64,000 nt of DNA from Brachyhypopomus gauderio (GCF_052324685.1 NC_135212.1:12449657-12513656); one strand, 5' to 3'. Shown: positions 21,790 to 34,134, counted from the stretch's first letter. Notes: a model not told the origin generated them from the letters alone. Program-made: numbers and translations.

Positions 21790-22750
21790 GTAGCTAGCTA
21801 GCTGTTTTTCTTTATCTTACACTCACTACCCTCTTTGTCTGACCGATATTTAATGTACACTGCGACTTTGTCATGTCAGTGACTGCAGCTGGTTCATCTG
21901 TACATTATCCCATTATAAACTGGTTGTACTGTGTTGACTGTCACGCCACCAGTGTGTTTAAGTGTGTGTGTGGGGTGTGTCCTGCAGGAAACGCCAGCGT
22001 CCCCAGGGCGAGGATGACCATGCAACACTAATGCCTCAGGCCAAGAGATCCAGCACAACGCACCAGCCCTCGGAGGGCAGTCAGGAGGCCTGGGAGGCTG
22101 AGGTATGTTTCTTACTGAACCAAGTTGGTGTAGAAATGATAAAAGTGCTGGCCACACTTTGCTCTAATCGAATACAGTTTTTGAAGATTATCAGGTGCAT
22201 GTGCACAGTCAGGAGCTCTGTTCACCACACTGGTCTAGCAGGCTACACTTTTTACATGTTTCCAAAATGTGTATCTAGGGCAGCACTGAGCTCCTAGATC
22301 ATCTATGTGAATGTCTGTGAGATTTTGATCAATTTACGCAGATTGTGATTGGTTTAGTATTTGAGGACCTTTTATGGAAGTATTATTAAAAAAATAATGG
22401 GCGTGGAATATAGTTTGTGTCCTAGCCTGAATGTGACGGGGTGTGGAGGTTTGCGGGACTGACGTGTGGATGTGTTGAACCCCCCCCCCCCCCCCCCCCC
22501 CCAGTCCTCTGGCAGCGACAGCAGCGGTGTGGGGAGCCCAGAGCACGCGGCCCGGAGCAACAGCAGCGCCAGCAGTCAGTGTGGAGCCGACAGCCTGCCC
22601 CCCCTGCCTGGACCCCCGCCCTGCAGCCCCCTGTCCACCTCAGACCAGTCTGGCCCCACCAGCCTGGGCTCCTACCAGCACATCAACCGGGTCCTGAGGG
22701 AGGCCCACTTCCACAGCTTGCAGAACAGAGGTCAGTCCAGGGACAGGTGA
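21773..22750 (+). CDS. fam104a: FAM104A/VCF1-type VCP nuclear cofactor; complete, three coding exons
   Basis: Coding exons are 21773-21789, 21988-22102 and 22505-22750; phases agree and give 125 residues. The product starts MLSENRKRQRPQGEDD and carries a basic cluster (RKRQR, then MPQAKR) expected to act as a nuclear signal. A Ser-rich middle (SSGSDSSGVGSPEHAA) and a Pro-rich stretch follow, then a C-terminal amphipathic helix, YQHINRVLREAHFHSLQNR. In the FAM104 (VCF) family the C-terminal helix binds the N-domain of the AAA-ATPase VCP/p97 and helps bring it to the nucleus. The length suits the family. The intron 2 acceptor is preceded by 23 consecutive C residues. The final exon contains an internal AGAG|GTCAGT that could be an alternative donor after LQNR. 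It is divergently transcribed from hid1. Confidence 0.88.
22480..22502 (+). repeat. Pure poly-C tract serving as polypyrimidine tract
   Basis: Twenty-three consecutive C residues immediately precede the AG acceptor of the last fam104a exon. Such homopolymers are unstable in replication and in sequencing, so length may vary. Confidence 0.9.
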
Positions 22751-23715
22751 CCAATCAGGGACATTTCTCATCTCTGCGACGCATGAAAATCGACACCTTG
22801 GCTCTGCCGAAGGCCTACCTACATTCCCTAGAAGACAGGGTAAAGATCCACCTGCCTCATCAGCTCCGTCACCATTCAGATCCGCTCTTACTATTCTACA
22901 TCATTTCACGTGCTACAGCTGCCATTTGTGTTGGTGTGCTTTTCAATAGGAAGTGTGACCTGGAACTGTAAATCCATTGACTAATCGGAGCACAAAAGTG
23001 TTCATATTGTAAGCAATAATAGCTTGGCTAGGATGCAACCTTTTGTGACAGCGACACTGTGTCCTTTTCCTCTGAACAGACCGGTTTACATGAAAACTTT
23101 GCTTTGTGACTTTTCCATTTCGAGCAGATACTGTGCATTCCATCACATCAAGGCTATATGCACTTGAAGCATTACATTATCATTTTAATGTTTTTATTGG
23201 GACAGGACGTAGTGTCCTGGATGGTGATTCAGCTCTGCTCTGGGGAGTGAAGTGTAGGGGTGGTGTGGGAGGTAGGGCCATGATCATTAAAGGGAAACAT
23301 GGCCCCCACCCAATCACATGCACTGACAATACCGCTCCCAGGACATCATCTTGAAATCTTTTGTTTATTTATTACTGTTCATTGCTAGGTTGGCACCTGA
23401 TGTTTGTGTATCGTAAAGATTTAAGGCCAGGTGCAGACCTCTATGCTAAGAAACCTGCTACAGCCAACCAGCTGGCTACGTCCCATCACTTATGTGCACT
23501 GCCATGATTTCAGGTTTCCCCGCCCCGCCTCTTACTTTCTCCCCTCTTCAGAGCATCCAGCCACGTGGGCCCGCGCACGCTCGCTGTTTGGACTCCAGCT
23601 GAATTTAAAGATTGTTGATTATTTTTTTGTACACCTTTTTGTATGGAAAGATTACATTGCATTTTGCATTTAGATCACCTACATGGGGAAAAAATAAATA
23701 AATAAAGATGGTTCT
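22751..23715 (+). other. fam104a: Probable fam104a 3'UTR
   Basis: Non-coding sequence after the stop ends in overlapping AATAAA signals at 23,693-23,706. Length and position suit a 3'UTR of just under 1 kb. Confidence 0.5.
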
Positions 23716-25138
23716 GTTCGTAAGTGCATGGTTGCCTTTTGTTCGGATTAAGTGGTAAACGTCGTTCAGTGTGTGGTCTGTTTACATTATGTTGGTTAAT
23801 TTCTCCGTTCTCTGATGCTCTACACTTGTTCTCTCTATGTGGGTGGAGGGAGACAGGACAGAATCCACTTTTAATCTTGGTTGCTGTGTAGAATAATGGT
23901 CTCTGTGCCAGACTCGGCATTAATGAGAGATGACCCGCTCCTCGTGAGGAATAGGGAAAGGTCACTTTAATTAGAGCATTACATGTCCTTGTCTTGTCGT
24001 CCCACGCCCATAACAGATTACGCATATTAATGCTCCCCCTGTAAGCTCCGCCCCTTTCTGTCTCTGTCCTCATTATGGCCTCCCCTCCCCCGCCTTCTCC
24101 TGCGGAGGATGCAATGATGGATGTGTCTATACTGACCCAGGATCCCTCTCTCCTCTATAACAACATAGACTTCATTTGTGTTTTTGGACTTGCAAATATG
24201 TATTCTTCCAGAATTTACACTGGGCTGATCACTTTTAGCAAAATTCATTATTGTGATTTTTTTTTTCATTTGAATTCCAGGTATGTTTTCATAATTTAAG
24301 CTCCATATGTGGGCCAATGATCCACATGAATATAAACACCTGCAGGCATAATTAGAAACTTGTGCTTGTTCCTACACTAAAAGAATCCGGTGAAATGTTG
24401 TTGTTACTATGAATATCTCTGAATGTACAAGCCATGTTAGGAATCTCCACAACATCATTAATGTGTGTCTAAAATTGCAACCCTTTCTATCTGAAAATCA
24501 CATTCTTTCTAAATTGCATATCCATGTGCAGTACTGGTCAACAATGAGTTTGCTGAAAAATACCTGTATTTGTATTCAAATGTATTTTTGAATGATGAAT
24601 CCAAATGTTTTTCAGGACATCACACAGCTTTTGTTGTTGTTCCAGTATACTCATATATCATGTACAATATGGGAACCATACCAAACAAAGTAGAGCCCCT
24701 CTGTGTTTGCACACTACTGTTGGACACTGAAGAGCCCCTCTGAGGCCAACTGAGCAAAACGCATACATAGTTAAGAGTAATCGTGCTTTATTTCTGAATA
24801 AGTAATATATTAATAAGTATTTGATTAATAGTGAATTGTCCTGTCTCCTAAAACTTACAATGTGATAGAAGCATTTAAAAATATTCAGTATGAAATAAAC
24901 TATAAGGCCCACCTATGTCCGTTTGTGAAGCAACAGAAGGTCGGTATCACACTCCTGGCCCTCTGCTGTGGTCAGGAGCTTCTCCAACCGCGGATCCTGC
25001 TGCTTGATCAGTTGCTAAACTGGCGACTGTTTCAGTATTCGTGAGTTCATCACTTTCATCAAAAAAGGCACCTACAGCATTTTAATTCAGCCTAGAGGAA
25101 TAAAGCCGTCCAATGTGGCATTTATCCAGAAGAGCTGT

Positions 25139-25240
25139 TTAGAAATTGCAGTTACACAATTCCGCATTAGGCAGGATTTTCCAAAGCCCTTTGTATGAAG
25201 GTGCCTGAGGGCAGACACGGTCCAGCAGACGAACTTCATC
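25139..25240 (-). other. Candidate terminal exon of an unrecognised minus-strand transcript
   Basis: On the minus strand an acceptor, TTGTTTTTGCAG, is followed by 33 open codons (DEVRLLDRVCPQAPSYKGLW then KILPNAELCNCNF) and a TAA. An ATTAAA polyadenylation-type hexamer follows about 55 bases later (plus-strand TTTAAT, 25,081-25,086). In another frame an ATG at 25,239 opens a 50-residue ORF. I do not recognise the product, and no upstream exon was found. It could be a lncRNA end, a pseudogene fragment or chance. Confidence 0.2.
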
Positions 25241-25684
25241 CTGCAAAAACAAGTCACAGCTGAGGTTTATATTTCCCTCCACGTGCTAATTAGTTTACAC
25301 ATGCAATAAAACCTCAATCCCAGAGGCCTGCAAAAGCTGTAAAACACCTAAGTACATCTGTCCTGTAGTAGCTGTCAGTCATGGAGAAAATGACAAAAAA
25401 ATATATAAATCGCTATATCAAAACAAAAGAAAAATATTGTTTCATAACTCATGAGACTCGACAAGGCTTTATTTGTTGTGAAAAATCAAATTCCAGTGGT
25501 CGTTCTGTGAATTTTGATTGATTTCAGAAGAGTTTCACAGACAGAAATGAAAAACACAGATCTTTACGGAATACATATAACACACCAAATGCTTGGGGGG
25601 GTGCACGGGGGTGGGTATGTTATGTAAGATGTATTTAACACACTTCCATTGCGTCTAGGCTGTTCTGTACCACCCACATGACTG

Positions 25685-25698
25685 CCAGTAGGTGGCAG
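25685..25698 (+). promoter_or_regulatory. CTCF-like motif
   Basis: CCAGTAGGTGGCAG is a close match to the vertebrate CTCF core consensus (CCASYAGRKGGCR) on the plus strand. It lies in the spacer between fam104a and the candidate CpG promoter. Binding is not demonstrable from sequence. Confidence 0.5.
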
Positions 25699-26931
25699 CA
25701 GATTCCAACTATAAGGTACACAAGCGGTGCACTTCGTTGAGGTTGCTACACGTCATTATGAACCACTCTAAATCTGTTTGATATCTGAGGCATTGAACAC
25801 GAGTTAGATATATAAGTTCTTTAGCTGAGGCTCGTTGGCAACACTAGGATAAATGCGGCAGTCCACATCTGAGAAAGTCTAATGGTACCGTACCGTCATT
25901 AATCACCATGTGCGCTCATCACCAGCGTCAAAGCCCTGTGGCGTTCTGTGTGCTGGGTGAGCCCACGCTGCTGCCTGCTTTGGGTGACGGACCACTCATC
26001 TGTCAGCTAAACAGGCAGGAGAGAGTTAAATCAACTGCCCTTCTTCTCGCATCTAAGTATGCGCATACATTGTTTTATTTTTACCATGAAAATCTGGGTT
26101 AGCAAAGAGGCCTCCTGGTCCCTGTCCTCTCTCTTAAAATGGATAATAGCTGCTAGCAGAAGCACTTGGAAGGTCCAGTGCTTGATCCAAATCTCATGGT
26201 GGAAGTCTGGGCTATAAACCCCACCCCCATTTAGCTGGTAACAGCCATTTTAATGGTGCCTTCCCCACCCCTGTTGGCTTTCCTTGGAAAACAAGAAGGC
26301 GCATATTCACATTATTATGCCCGTCTTCAGTCCGCAGAGCACAAAACACATCCAGCTTTATTTGCCCACGCCTCCTTTATCTGCTCAGATCTCTTCCCAG
26401 TCCATATAATCGAAATGGCCGAGGAGCTACAGCAAGGCCAAACCAGTTCTTGAGATGGTCCCGCCTAAGAATCTCAGCCTACTGTACGCAACACTCGATC
26501 TTCTCCTCTACGTGCCAGACGGGGGCTGTTTAGGCAGCTGGAGGCGGGCGTGAGCGTGGCGTCATGCTCGCACGGACGGTGTGGGGCTCTCCGTCTTCAG
26601 CCAACACTAACATCTGCTCCTGCACTGCCACTGCAGGAGAAGCCAGCCCTGTCAGACAGCTAACGACACACTGCTCCTGTCATTCCTGCCTTACTGCCCA
26701 AGAGGAAATCCACGCACGGACGACCTGCTCAGGAGCGCAACACAGGGCCAGGGAGAATTAATAGAATTAATGCTTCTTCTGATTTTCATCTTTATAGTAA
26801 GATTTCTAATTTCTAATTTACCCATAACATTAGGCTCATTGTGATCCAGTTTGAACCTGCTTTGGAGTTCACAGTTAGGTCTCAGTTAGACGTCCTAAAA
26901 TTCACCTGTAAAAGCAACCCCACACCACTGT

Positions 26932-27236
26932 TCTCCACTCATCCTTCTTCTCTCTGAGGGTGAGGTTCAGATGTTCTCCACTCATCCTTCTTCTCTCTGA
27001 GGGTGAGGTTCAGATGTTCTCCATTCATCCTTCTTCTCTCTGAGGGTGAGGTTCAGATGTTCTCCACTCATCCTTCTTCTCTCTGAGGGTGAGGTTCAGA
27101 GGTTCTCCACTCATCCTTCTTCTCTCTGAGGGTGAGGTTCAGATGTTCTCCACTCGTCCTTCTTCTCTCTGAGGGTGAGGTTCAGATGTTCTCCACTCAT
27201 CCTGCTTCTCTCTGAGGGTGAGGTTCAGATGCTCTT
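26932..27236. repeat. 43-bp minisatellite, about 7 copies
   Basis: The unit contains CTCCACTCATCCTTCTTC, then TCTCTGAGGGTGAGGTTCAG and ATGTT. Copies recur every 43 bp with single-base differences (for example CTCGTCC and CCTGCTTC variants). It has no coding potential. Confidence 0.92.
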
Positions 27237-29640
27237 CATCTCTGTCTTGTCTTCTCCAAGCATATATTTACTTTTATCTCATCTATCTAAGACATTGTCC
27301 TAGAAAGTTATAGATTGCTCAGATGGAATTCAGCATATGTCTGCTATCTATCTGTGTGTTTGTTTAGTTGTTTATTTGTTTGTTGCAGACAGCAGTAGTT
27401 TCCTCTATTCTAATCTCCCAGGAACTCCACCTTTTGTTCAGTGGATGTCTTTACAGTCATGAATCCATATATGATGGAGTCCAGAAGAAGCCTGCTAATC
27501 CACAGCTGTTTTCCCAGGGTTCATAGAGTAATTCTGGAATATTCTACAGCCCTTGGGTGAATGTTTGAAGGACACACACAGCAGGGCTGCTGAGTGGTGC
27601 TCTGTTTCTTCAGTTCTGAGTGTGGTGTGGGCACAGTTGAGACTCACATCTATGTGACATTTTTAACACTTGTGTGTGTGTGTGTCTGCGTGTGTGTGTA
27701 GGTCAAATCCACACCTGAACTGATTAGAACACCTAATTCCAATTACCTTCTTTTCAAAAGGTCATTGTCTTAGAGGTTTGCACACATTTTCCCTTCTATG
27801 ACTTTGATTAAATTGTATGATCAGTAAAAAAAAAATTTGAAGGATTCCCACAGATGTTATTCTGAAAGAGCCAACGATGGTAGTTTGGTAGTTATGAGGA
27901 AATGTTTCATCTCGCTCAGCTCTCACATTTGTGAACTCTGTTCAGTGTGTTAGACACACAGTTTAGCCCTGTGGGGAACAATAACCACTAAAGGAACTGC
28001 TCATGTGAGATTTAAGGTTACATAACCAAAACCACACTTTCAGGATTCCAAAAGGCTCTTAGGGGTACACTGTCTATCTGTAAGCCTTTTTCCTCACATT
28101 GTTTTACACCCTCAACAAACAGTCTGCCACCCTAAACACCCCCGTCCCCTCCCATCACCCACCCCCAGCATTTGAATGATGGGCTGGTCTGCTGACCACC
28201 AGCAGGAAGTACTCAAATCAGGGGTAGAAGAGGGAGATGGAGGGGTTCAAGGTACTCCACACAGCTCTAAGACCCTCAGGGTTTTGCCATCTCTCTCTCT
28301 CTCTCTCTGTCTGCTAACAGCGGACAAGCAAGCAAACAGAACTAGGTGTGTATAGAGTTCCATCATGTGGCGGTCTGCACTAAGGCAGCAAGGTGCCAGT
28401 GGGGCTGAGCGCAACACAACACTGGTCCATACCTCTCTGTCTGCTCCTCACCAGTGCCCAATTCAATTTCACCCGACATCCAGACAACGTTTTTCCTTCT
28501 TAGTGCAGAACCCCGAGTCATGGTGTCCTGATCTAATCTGTGTCTCCTCTCACGGTGTGCTTGAAAAGATCCACATTAGAAACCTCAGTCATAATGATTA
28601 GACATTATGGAGGATTGGATGATGTGTGTGTTATCTGGTGATTAGTGATCAGGAGAGGCTGCAGACCCAATACTCAGTTGGTCCAGATGCAGAATCAGCA
28701 GACTCAGATCACCAAGGAGAAAAAACCCTGAGAGATACAGGTCCGTTTGTGTCACAGCACGCCAGATCATATGAGATCAGTTATGCTCGTTGTCAGATAG
28801 GCTCTCTGGTAGAATTAGACTGATTGGTTCATCCCCAGCCCACGTTTGCCAACGCAACAGGAGTCTGGCCAGAACCAGCTGTCCATTTAGCGTCTGAGGT
28901 GTGTATGTGTGTGCGTGCATATGGATTCTGGGTAGTGTAAAGGCCTTCAGCAAAGAGTTAGAACGTGCTGTTGGTCTGAGAGTGAGTCTGATCTGGGCAC
29001 CTCAGGTTGATGGAGGCCTCGTGTGATCCAGCTCGTATTACTGCTCCATACCAGCGGCAGCCCAGGGGCAATTTGTTGCATTTGGGCCATAACTGTCAGG
29101 AAGAGATATACCCCCCACTTAAAAGGCTGCCTATAATCTTCTCCACTACCCATATTATCCTAATTGAACCCATCAGCTGCCAACACCATCAATAGCTGAG
29201 CTCATCTCCAGATGAATAAAACATCGGCCCCAGACACACGTCCTCATCACAGCGTAACGCAGGGTGGGCTAGGAGGCCTCTGTGGGGGTGACCTGTCACA
29301 CCGCAGAAGAACACAGTTACCTCTCAACACTACATCATTCACAGAAGTTGCTTTCCAACCATTTTACACACGGACATATGTGTGTGTGTGTGTGTGTGTG
29401 TGTTTTTCCTAAACCCTAAAAATGAGGAATGGACGAGAACGAACCAACAAATATGACCCTCGTGGGCAGGAGCACTTTTTATGTCATGTTTTACATCCTT
29501 GGATTTCCAGTGAGTAGGCAAGTTAGACATACACGTACCATTAAACTTAAGCACTCTGCACTTCTCTACACTCTCCGAGCCTCAGCGTCCTGACGTCTGT
29601 GCAGGAGTCCACCAGTTTGCAGGGGGTCTTCATAATAAAA
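27237..29640. other. Unannotated spacer
   Basis: I see no supported gene, RNA or mobile element. Small CT and GT tracts occur (28,291-28,309; 29,381-29,403). Short ORFs lack motifs. Confidence 0.5.
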
Positions 29641-30652
29641 GCACTGCTTTAATAATAAAAGCATGGCTTTAATGAAAACATCTCGAAAATGGAGGCGAAA
29701 GAGAGCGGCATGAATCCTTTATTAAAAACATCTATCATGTCTTTTAACAGCCGCGCGAGTCTGGTTTTTAATAAGCACCCCCGCGCTCCTGGTTTTGAGT
29801 CAGCAAGTCGCTCTGTGGCGGTGGGCAGCGTGGACCCACCAGCCCCAGGCCTCCGTGTTTTTCTTCTATGCTGTAGATCCTTTTAGTCTCAACATCTTGA
29901 GAGTGAAAAGGAAAAAAAAGAGACAAAGCTGGTTTTAGGGCTCCCCTGCTGGTCGCCACGGTGATCACGCGTGAGGTCGCCTCCAGCGGCAACGGCGATC
30001 AGTCCGTCAGCATCGTCTCCAAGACGATTGTTGCTCTCTGGTTGTTCGTCATCGCCGCCTCGCTGCACCGAGCGCGCCACTCCAGTGAGGGAGGAAGAAA
30101 AGAACGGAGCACATGAAAGGAGGAAGGCGTCTCCGTGGCGTCTCCGTGGCGTCTCCGTGGCGCCAGCACACGCGGCCAGCACGACTTTGCACATCTGAAA
30201 TTTCACAAAGGTTCTTTTCTCCTCCTGGACGTGACAAACGAATGAAATGAACTACTGAGCCACATAAGTTCACACCAATTTGCCGCGCCTAGTCTGAGTG
30301 TCGAAGCTGAGCGCACGCGAGATCTTTGATGATGAGACGATGAATTCAGTGGCTCGTGATTCTCTGCCCCACAGCTGTAAGCTTTGAAATGAGAGAGTGA
30401 TCACCTCTCCCCGAAGAAAGAGAGAGCAAGAGAGTCAAAGAAAACACAACGAAGACAAACTCCATCTGTCTACCCCCCCCCCCCTTCTCTCTGTATCTCT
30501 CTCTATTTCTCCGTCTCCCTCTCACACTCGGCCTCACACGCGCTCCGCGGAGACAGTGCGGCTCGCCACGGAGACTGACAGCCCTGCAATGATCTCATTA
30601 CGGAGATGACCCACATGAAGCCCGTAGGCCTGATTCTAGGGAACATCCTGAA
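29641..30652 (+). promoter_or_regulatory. CpG-rich putative promoter and first exon
   Basis: CpG density rises sharply over the surrounding AT-rich DNA (GCCGCGCGAG, CGCGTGAGGTCGCC, CGCCGCCTCGC, GCGCACGCGAG, CGCTCCGCGGAG). A GTCTCCGTGGC 11-mer is repeated three times near 30,128-30,160. The island ends in a strong donor, AA|GTAAGT, at 30,652/30,653, preceded by an ATG at 30,606. This looks like the 5' end of a plus-strand transcript. I suspect an upstream or alternative promoter of bahcc1, but that link is inference. Confidence 0.4.
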
Positions 30653-33102
30653 GTAAGTGTGAGAGGGTGGTAAGCTGGGATCTGGAGTCCCGTCAGTTCC
30701 AGGAACAAAACCCCTCCGGCACTTTTACCGCGGGCGGCTCCAACTTCCTCCAGCACCACTGCACTCGCTGAAACATCCCAGCGGCTTCCCGGCTTCTGCA
30801 GTGACGTTTGGAGACACGTGCCACGGAACCAGCGGCTGTCACTCCGCGAACCCGTTCAGCTCGGGTTAGGGTTCCCGCCAGTTAGAAACAACCTGTATGC
30901 AACTGTCTGTCTGTCATGTATGATGTCCTGTGAAGATCAGAAAACCCAGGACTGTTTCTATCTTCAAATGAGTTTGATTCCACAGAAGAAACAGCAGAGT
31001 GTAAAATCAGCTCTGTTGCGTTTCCTTGGAGTTGACGTTAGATTGGAGCCATAGTTATGTATTTGGGGTTATCATGACATTTTAAATTACACTAGTGGGG
31101 GTGGGGGGGCACAACAACTTTGTCCTTTCACAGCTCTCTGGATCCGTATAGCAGCAGGTTGAGCTGAAAGACCCTGACAACACTAACTAAAACATTTACT
31201 AGGGCCATATACTGGGATGGAAGGTTAAACCGTACACAGTCCTTCTAACCGGTCTCAGTTCTTGCTCCCCTCGTCTCGCTCTGTTGCTTTTCTCTTCTGT
31301 TGCTCAACAGAGCCCACAAATCCCTCCTCTTTATTTTCACTGCCATTTAAAAAGGGGCTGTCCTGAATGTCCTCATTCAGTCCCCGGGTCCTGGGGCTAC
31401 GCCTGTGGGCGATGGTGCCCTGGCTGGACACTGCATGCTGGTGCTCAAGGCCTCTGGGACATCCTCCGGTCTCAAACCCCGCAGCGCACCCTGACATCAC
31501 CTCTCGATGTCTGTGACGCTCTCTGAAGTGACGTGCACTGGTTGGCCTGCCTGCTGTCCAAGCCTCTGGCCTGGGGTTTGTGTAGGCTGTTTAGCTCCGT
31601 GTTTATGATGTTGGACACACGCATGGCAGCTTTCACCGCTGTTCTGTAGCCCTCACCTTGAGAAACTGTGAATCAATCTCTAGGTTTCATGGTCCTTATA
31701 ATACAGCTGTATCACAAATATGATAATGACTACAAGGACCATTATATGACCAGTAAAACACAGAGTGAAAACAAACACAGCACCCTCAGGAAAATGTCTG
31801 CTGGAATGTACTGTCATTATATATTTATGGTGAGTTGAGTTTTGAACCCTTAAGATGAAACATTTAAAATTAAAGTGTTTAAAATATTTCAGAATTACTT
31901 GACTCATATGAGCTAATTTCCAAATAAAAAAAAAGAGAAATAAGACCTGAGCACATTAAAATGGTAAATGAAGCAATTCTAATGGTTTTTACTGGGACTA
32001 AAGTTAATGCGGGAACCCTTTTATAGAAACTCCACAAATGGCAGTGTAATCCACCAAACCTGCCTGTCCTCTGTTCACAATGTGAGACCTTGTGCTGTTT
32101 TTTGGTCTGTGTAAAAGAAGAACAAAGAACTGTATATGTCCAGACACACAGCACAACTGAAGACCGCTAACAATGAAGCGTTCACACTAGACAACGGACA
32201 TCGTGATTGGCTGCGATGAGAATGCAACCGGTGGCCAATATAAGCTCACTGGCCATAGAATCACTAATAACTCATGTTAGCCACTGGTGTTCTAGCATAT
32301 ATATTATTCATAAAATTCATCCCAGCCAGTACAGTACAGTTCAGTAGGGTTCAAACTTTGTAATTCAAATACAATGTTGAATTAGAATACTGCTAAAATT
32401 CAGGAATCAAGGCTGATATCTTGAAGAAATACCAAATACGCATAAATACAAACTCAAACACAATAAGTGCAACACCAAACAGGAAGTGTTAGAGTGTTCA
32501 GTTAATCAACAGTTGATTCTAAAATTATTACATTTCCATAAGTGCAGGATTACTGATCACTACCTGAAGGATCACTTTAGTGGATTAATGCCACTGACTA
32601 AAGAAATATCATATCAGAGGAAAAAGCTTGTGTGAGTCAACGTCATGTTGACACATCTTCACTAGTTTAAGAGCAGCGCTGCTGTAATGATAACAGATAG
32701 GATGAACATTTCCTTCTCCATTTGTGTCATTATTTATTCATCTCGTTTGTTCCTCTGTTGTTTGTTCACTAGTTGTTATGTAGTAAACATCAACATCACA
32801 AACATTATAAATATGAGCAAATTTGTTCAAATTATATCCTTTCTAAAGTGGTCTGCGCATTTGAGTTTTTTCTGTGATGGGGTTTCCCCAGTGATGTGAA
32901 ATTTGGGACTTTTGCTTCCAACACTGAAAACAAAAATGACAGTATTTCAATGTGTCTGCACACCTACAGAACCCAACGACATGCTAAAGGTGTTTAAATC
33001 AAAGGTGTATATGTTTAAGTCCACAAGGGCATTCTGGGGTTTCAGAATGTATTTGTTGTGATGGGCAAGGTAAAGACATGTTTAGGCAGTAGCTTGACTG
33101 CG
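30653..33102. other. Spacer or candidate intron
   Basis: CpG-rich sequence fades out by about 30,850; the rest is AT-rich, with no exon, repeat or element I can support. Confidence 0.4.
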
Positions 33103-33103
33103 T

Positions 33104-33244
33104 TTTCTCTCTCTCTCTCTCTCGGTTCCTCTTTCTCCCCCTCCCTCTCTCACTTGCTCTATTTCTCCCCCTCCCTCTATATCTTTCTCTCTCTGTCTCT
33201 GTCTCTCTCTGTCTCTCTCTCTCTCTCCCCCCCCCCCCCCCCCC
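33104..33244 (+). repeat. CT-rich microsatellite ending in poly-C
   Basis: Imperfect (CT)n with GT interruptions finishes in about 18 C residues (33,227-33,244). It directly precedes TCTTCTTGCCAG, so it forms an extreme pyrimidine tract before a candidate exon at 33,257. Confidence 0.9.
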
Positions 33245-33256
33245 TCTTCTTGCCAG

Positions 33257-33352
33257 TCTGCTCTGTTTCAGGCCCACACACCCAGCCATGGAACAGATGG
33301 TGGGGATGCAGCTGGCACAGCTGGAGTGACGAGTCCGTCTGTGCAGTCCCAG
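33257..33352 (+). other. Candidate 96-bp exon between strong splice sites
   Basis: The acceptor CTTCTTGCCAG follows a 140-bp pyrimidine tract, and the exon ends CAGTCCCAG|GTGTGTGG. It contains an ATG in excellent context (CAGCCATGGAA, at 33,289) whose frame closes after 13 codons ([13 protein letters not shown]). Joined to the donor at 30,652 it continues that open frame to the same stop. I do not recognise the product; a 5'UTR exon is as likely as coding. Confidence 0.3.
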
Positions 33353-34134
33353 GTGTGTGGGGAGGCGTGCGGGGAGGTGTGTGGGGAGGTGTGTGGGTGT
33401 GGGGAGGTGTGTGGGGAGGTGTGTGGGGAGGCGTGCGGGGAGGTGTGCGGGGAGGTGTGTGGGGAGGTGTGTGGGGAGGCGTGCGGGGAGGCGTGTGGTG
33501 AGGTGTGTGGGTGTGGGGAGGTGTGTGGGGAGGTGTGTGGGGAGGCGTGCGGGGAGGTGTGCGGGGAGGTGTGTGGGGAGGTGTGTGGGGAGGCGTGCGG
33601 GGAGGCGTGTGGTGAGGTGTGTGGGTGTGGGGAGGTGTGTGGGTGTGGGGAGGTGTGTGGGGAGGCATGTGGGGAGGTGTGTGGGGAGGTGTGTGGGGAG
33701 GTGTGTGGGGAGGTGTGTGGGTGTGTGGGTGTGGGGAGGTGTGTGGGGAGGTGTGTGGGTGTGTGGGTGTGGGGAGGTGTGCGGGGAGGCGTGCGGGGAG
33801 GCGTGTGGGGAGGTGTGCGGGGAGGCGTGCGGGGAGGCGTGCGGGGAGGCGTGTGGGGAGGCGTGTGGGGAGGTGTGTGGGGAGGTGTGTGGGGAGGCGT
33901 GTGGGGAGGCGTGCGGGGAGGCGTGTGGGGAGGTGTGTGGGGAGGTGTGTGGGGAGGTGTGTGGGGAGGTGTGCGGGGAGGCGTGTGGGGAGGTGTGTGG
34001 GGAGGCGTGCGGGGAGGCGTGCGGGGAGGTGTGTGGGGAGGTGTGTGGGGAGGTGTGCGGGGAGGTGTGTGGGGAGGTGTGTGGGGAGGTGTGTGGGGAG
34101 GCGTGCGGGGAGGCGTGCGGGGAGGCGTGCGGGT
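33353..34134 (+). repeat. 12-bp G-rich minisatellite, about 65 units
   Basis: Units are GTGTGGGGAGGT and the CpG-bearing variants GCGTGCGGGGAG and GCGTGTGGGGAG, with occasional GTGTGGGT insertions. Larger blocks also recur; for example a block of about 130 bp near 33,385-33,510 is repeated near 33,515-33,640. Because 12 is divisible by 3, both strands stay open and give false Cys-Gly-Glu-Val or Pro-rich proteins. The plus strand is rich in GGGG runs with quadruplex potential. Confidence 0.95.

Larger units (their letters stand above)
23716..26930. other. Intergenic spacer right of fam104a
   Basis: No recognised gene. A possible minus-strand terminal exon lies at 25,139-25,240 and a second open block at 24,923-25,012 (described separately). 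A CTCF-like motif lies at 25,685-25,698. Confidence 0.5.

Noticed and set aside
32190-32215. Second Harbinger-like end (GCGTTCACACTAGAC)
   Set aside because: It resembles the MITE terminus only over about ten bases; no partner end or target duplication was found.
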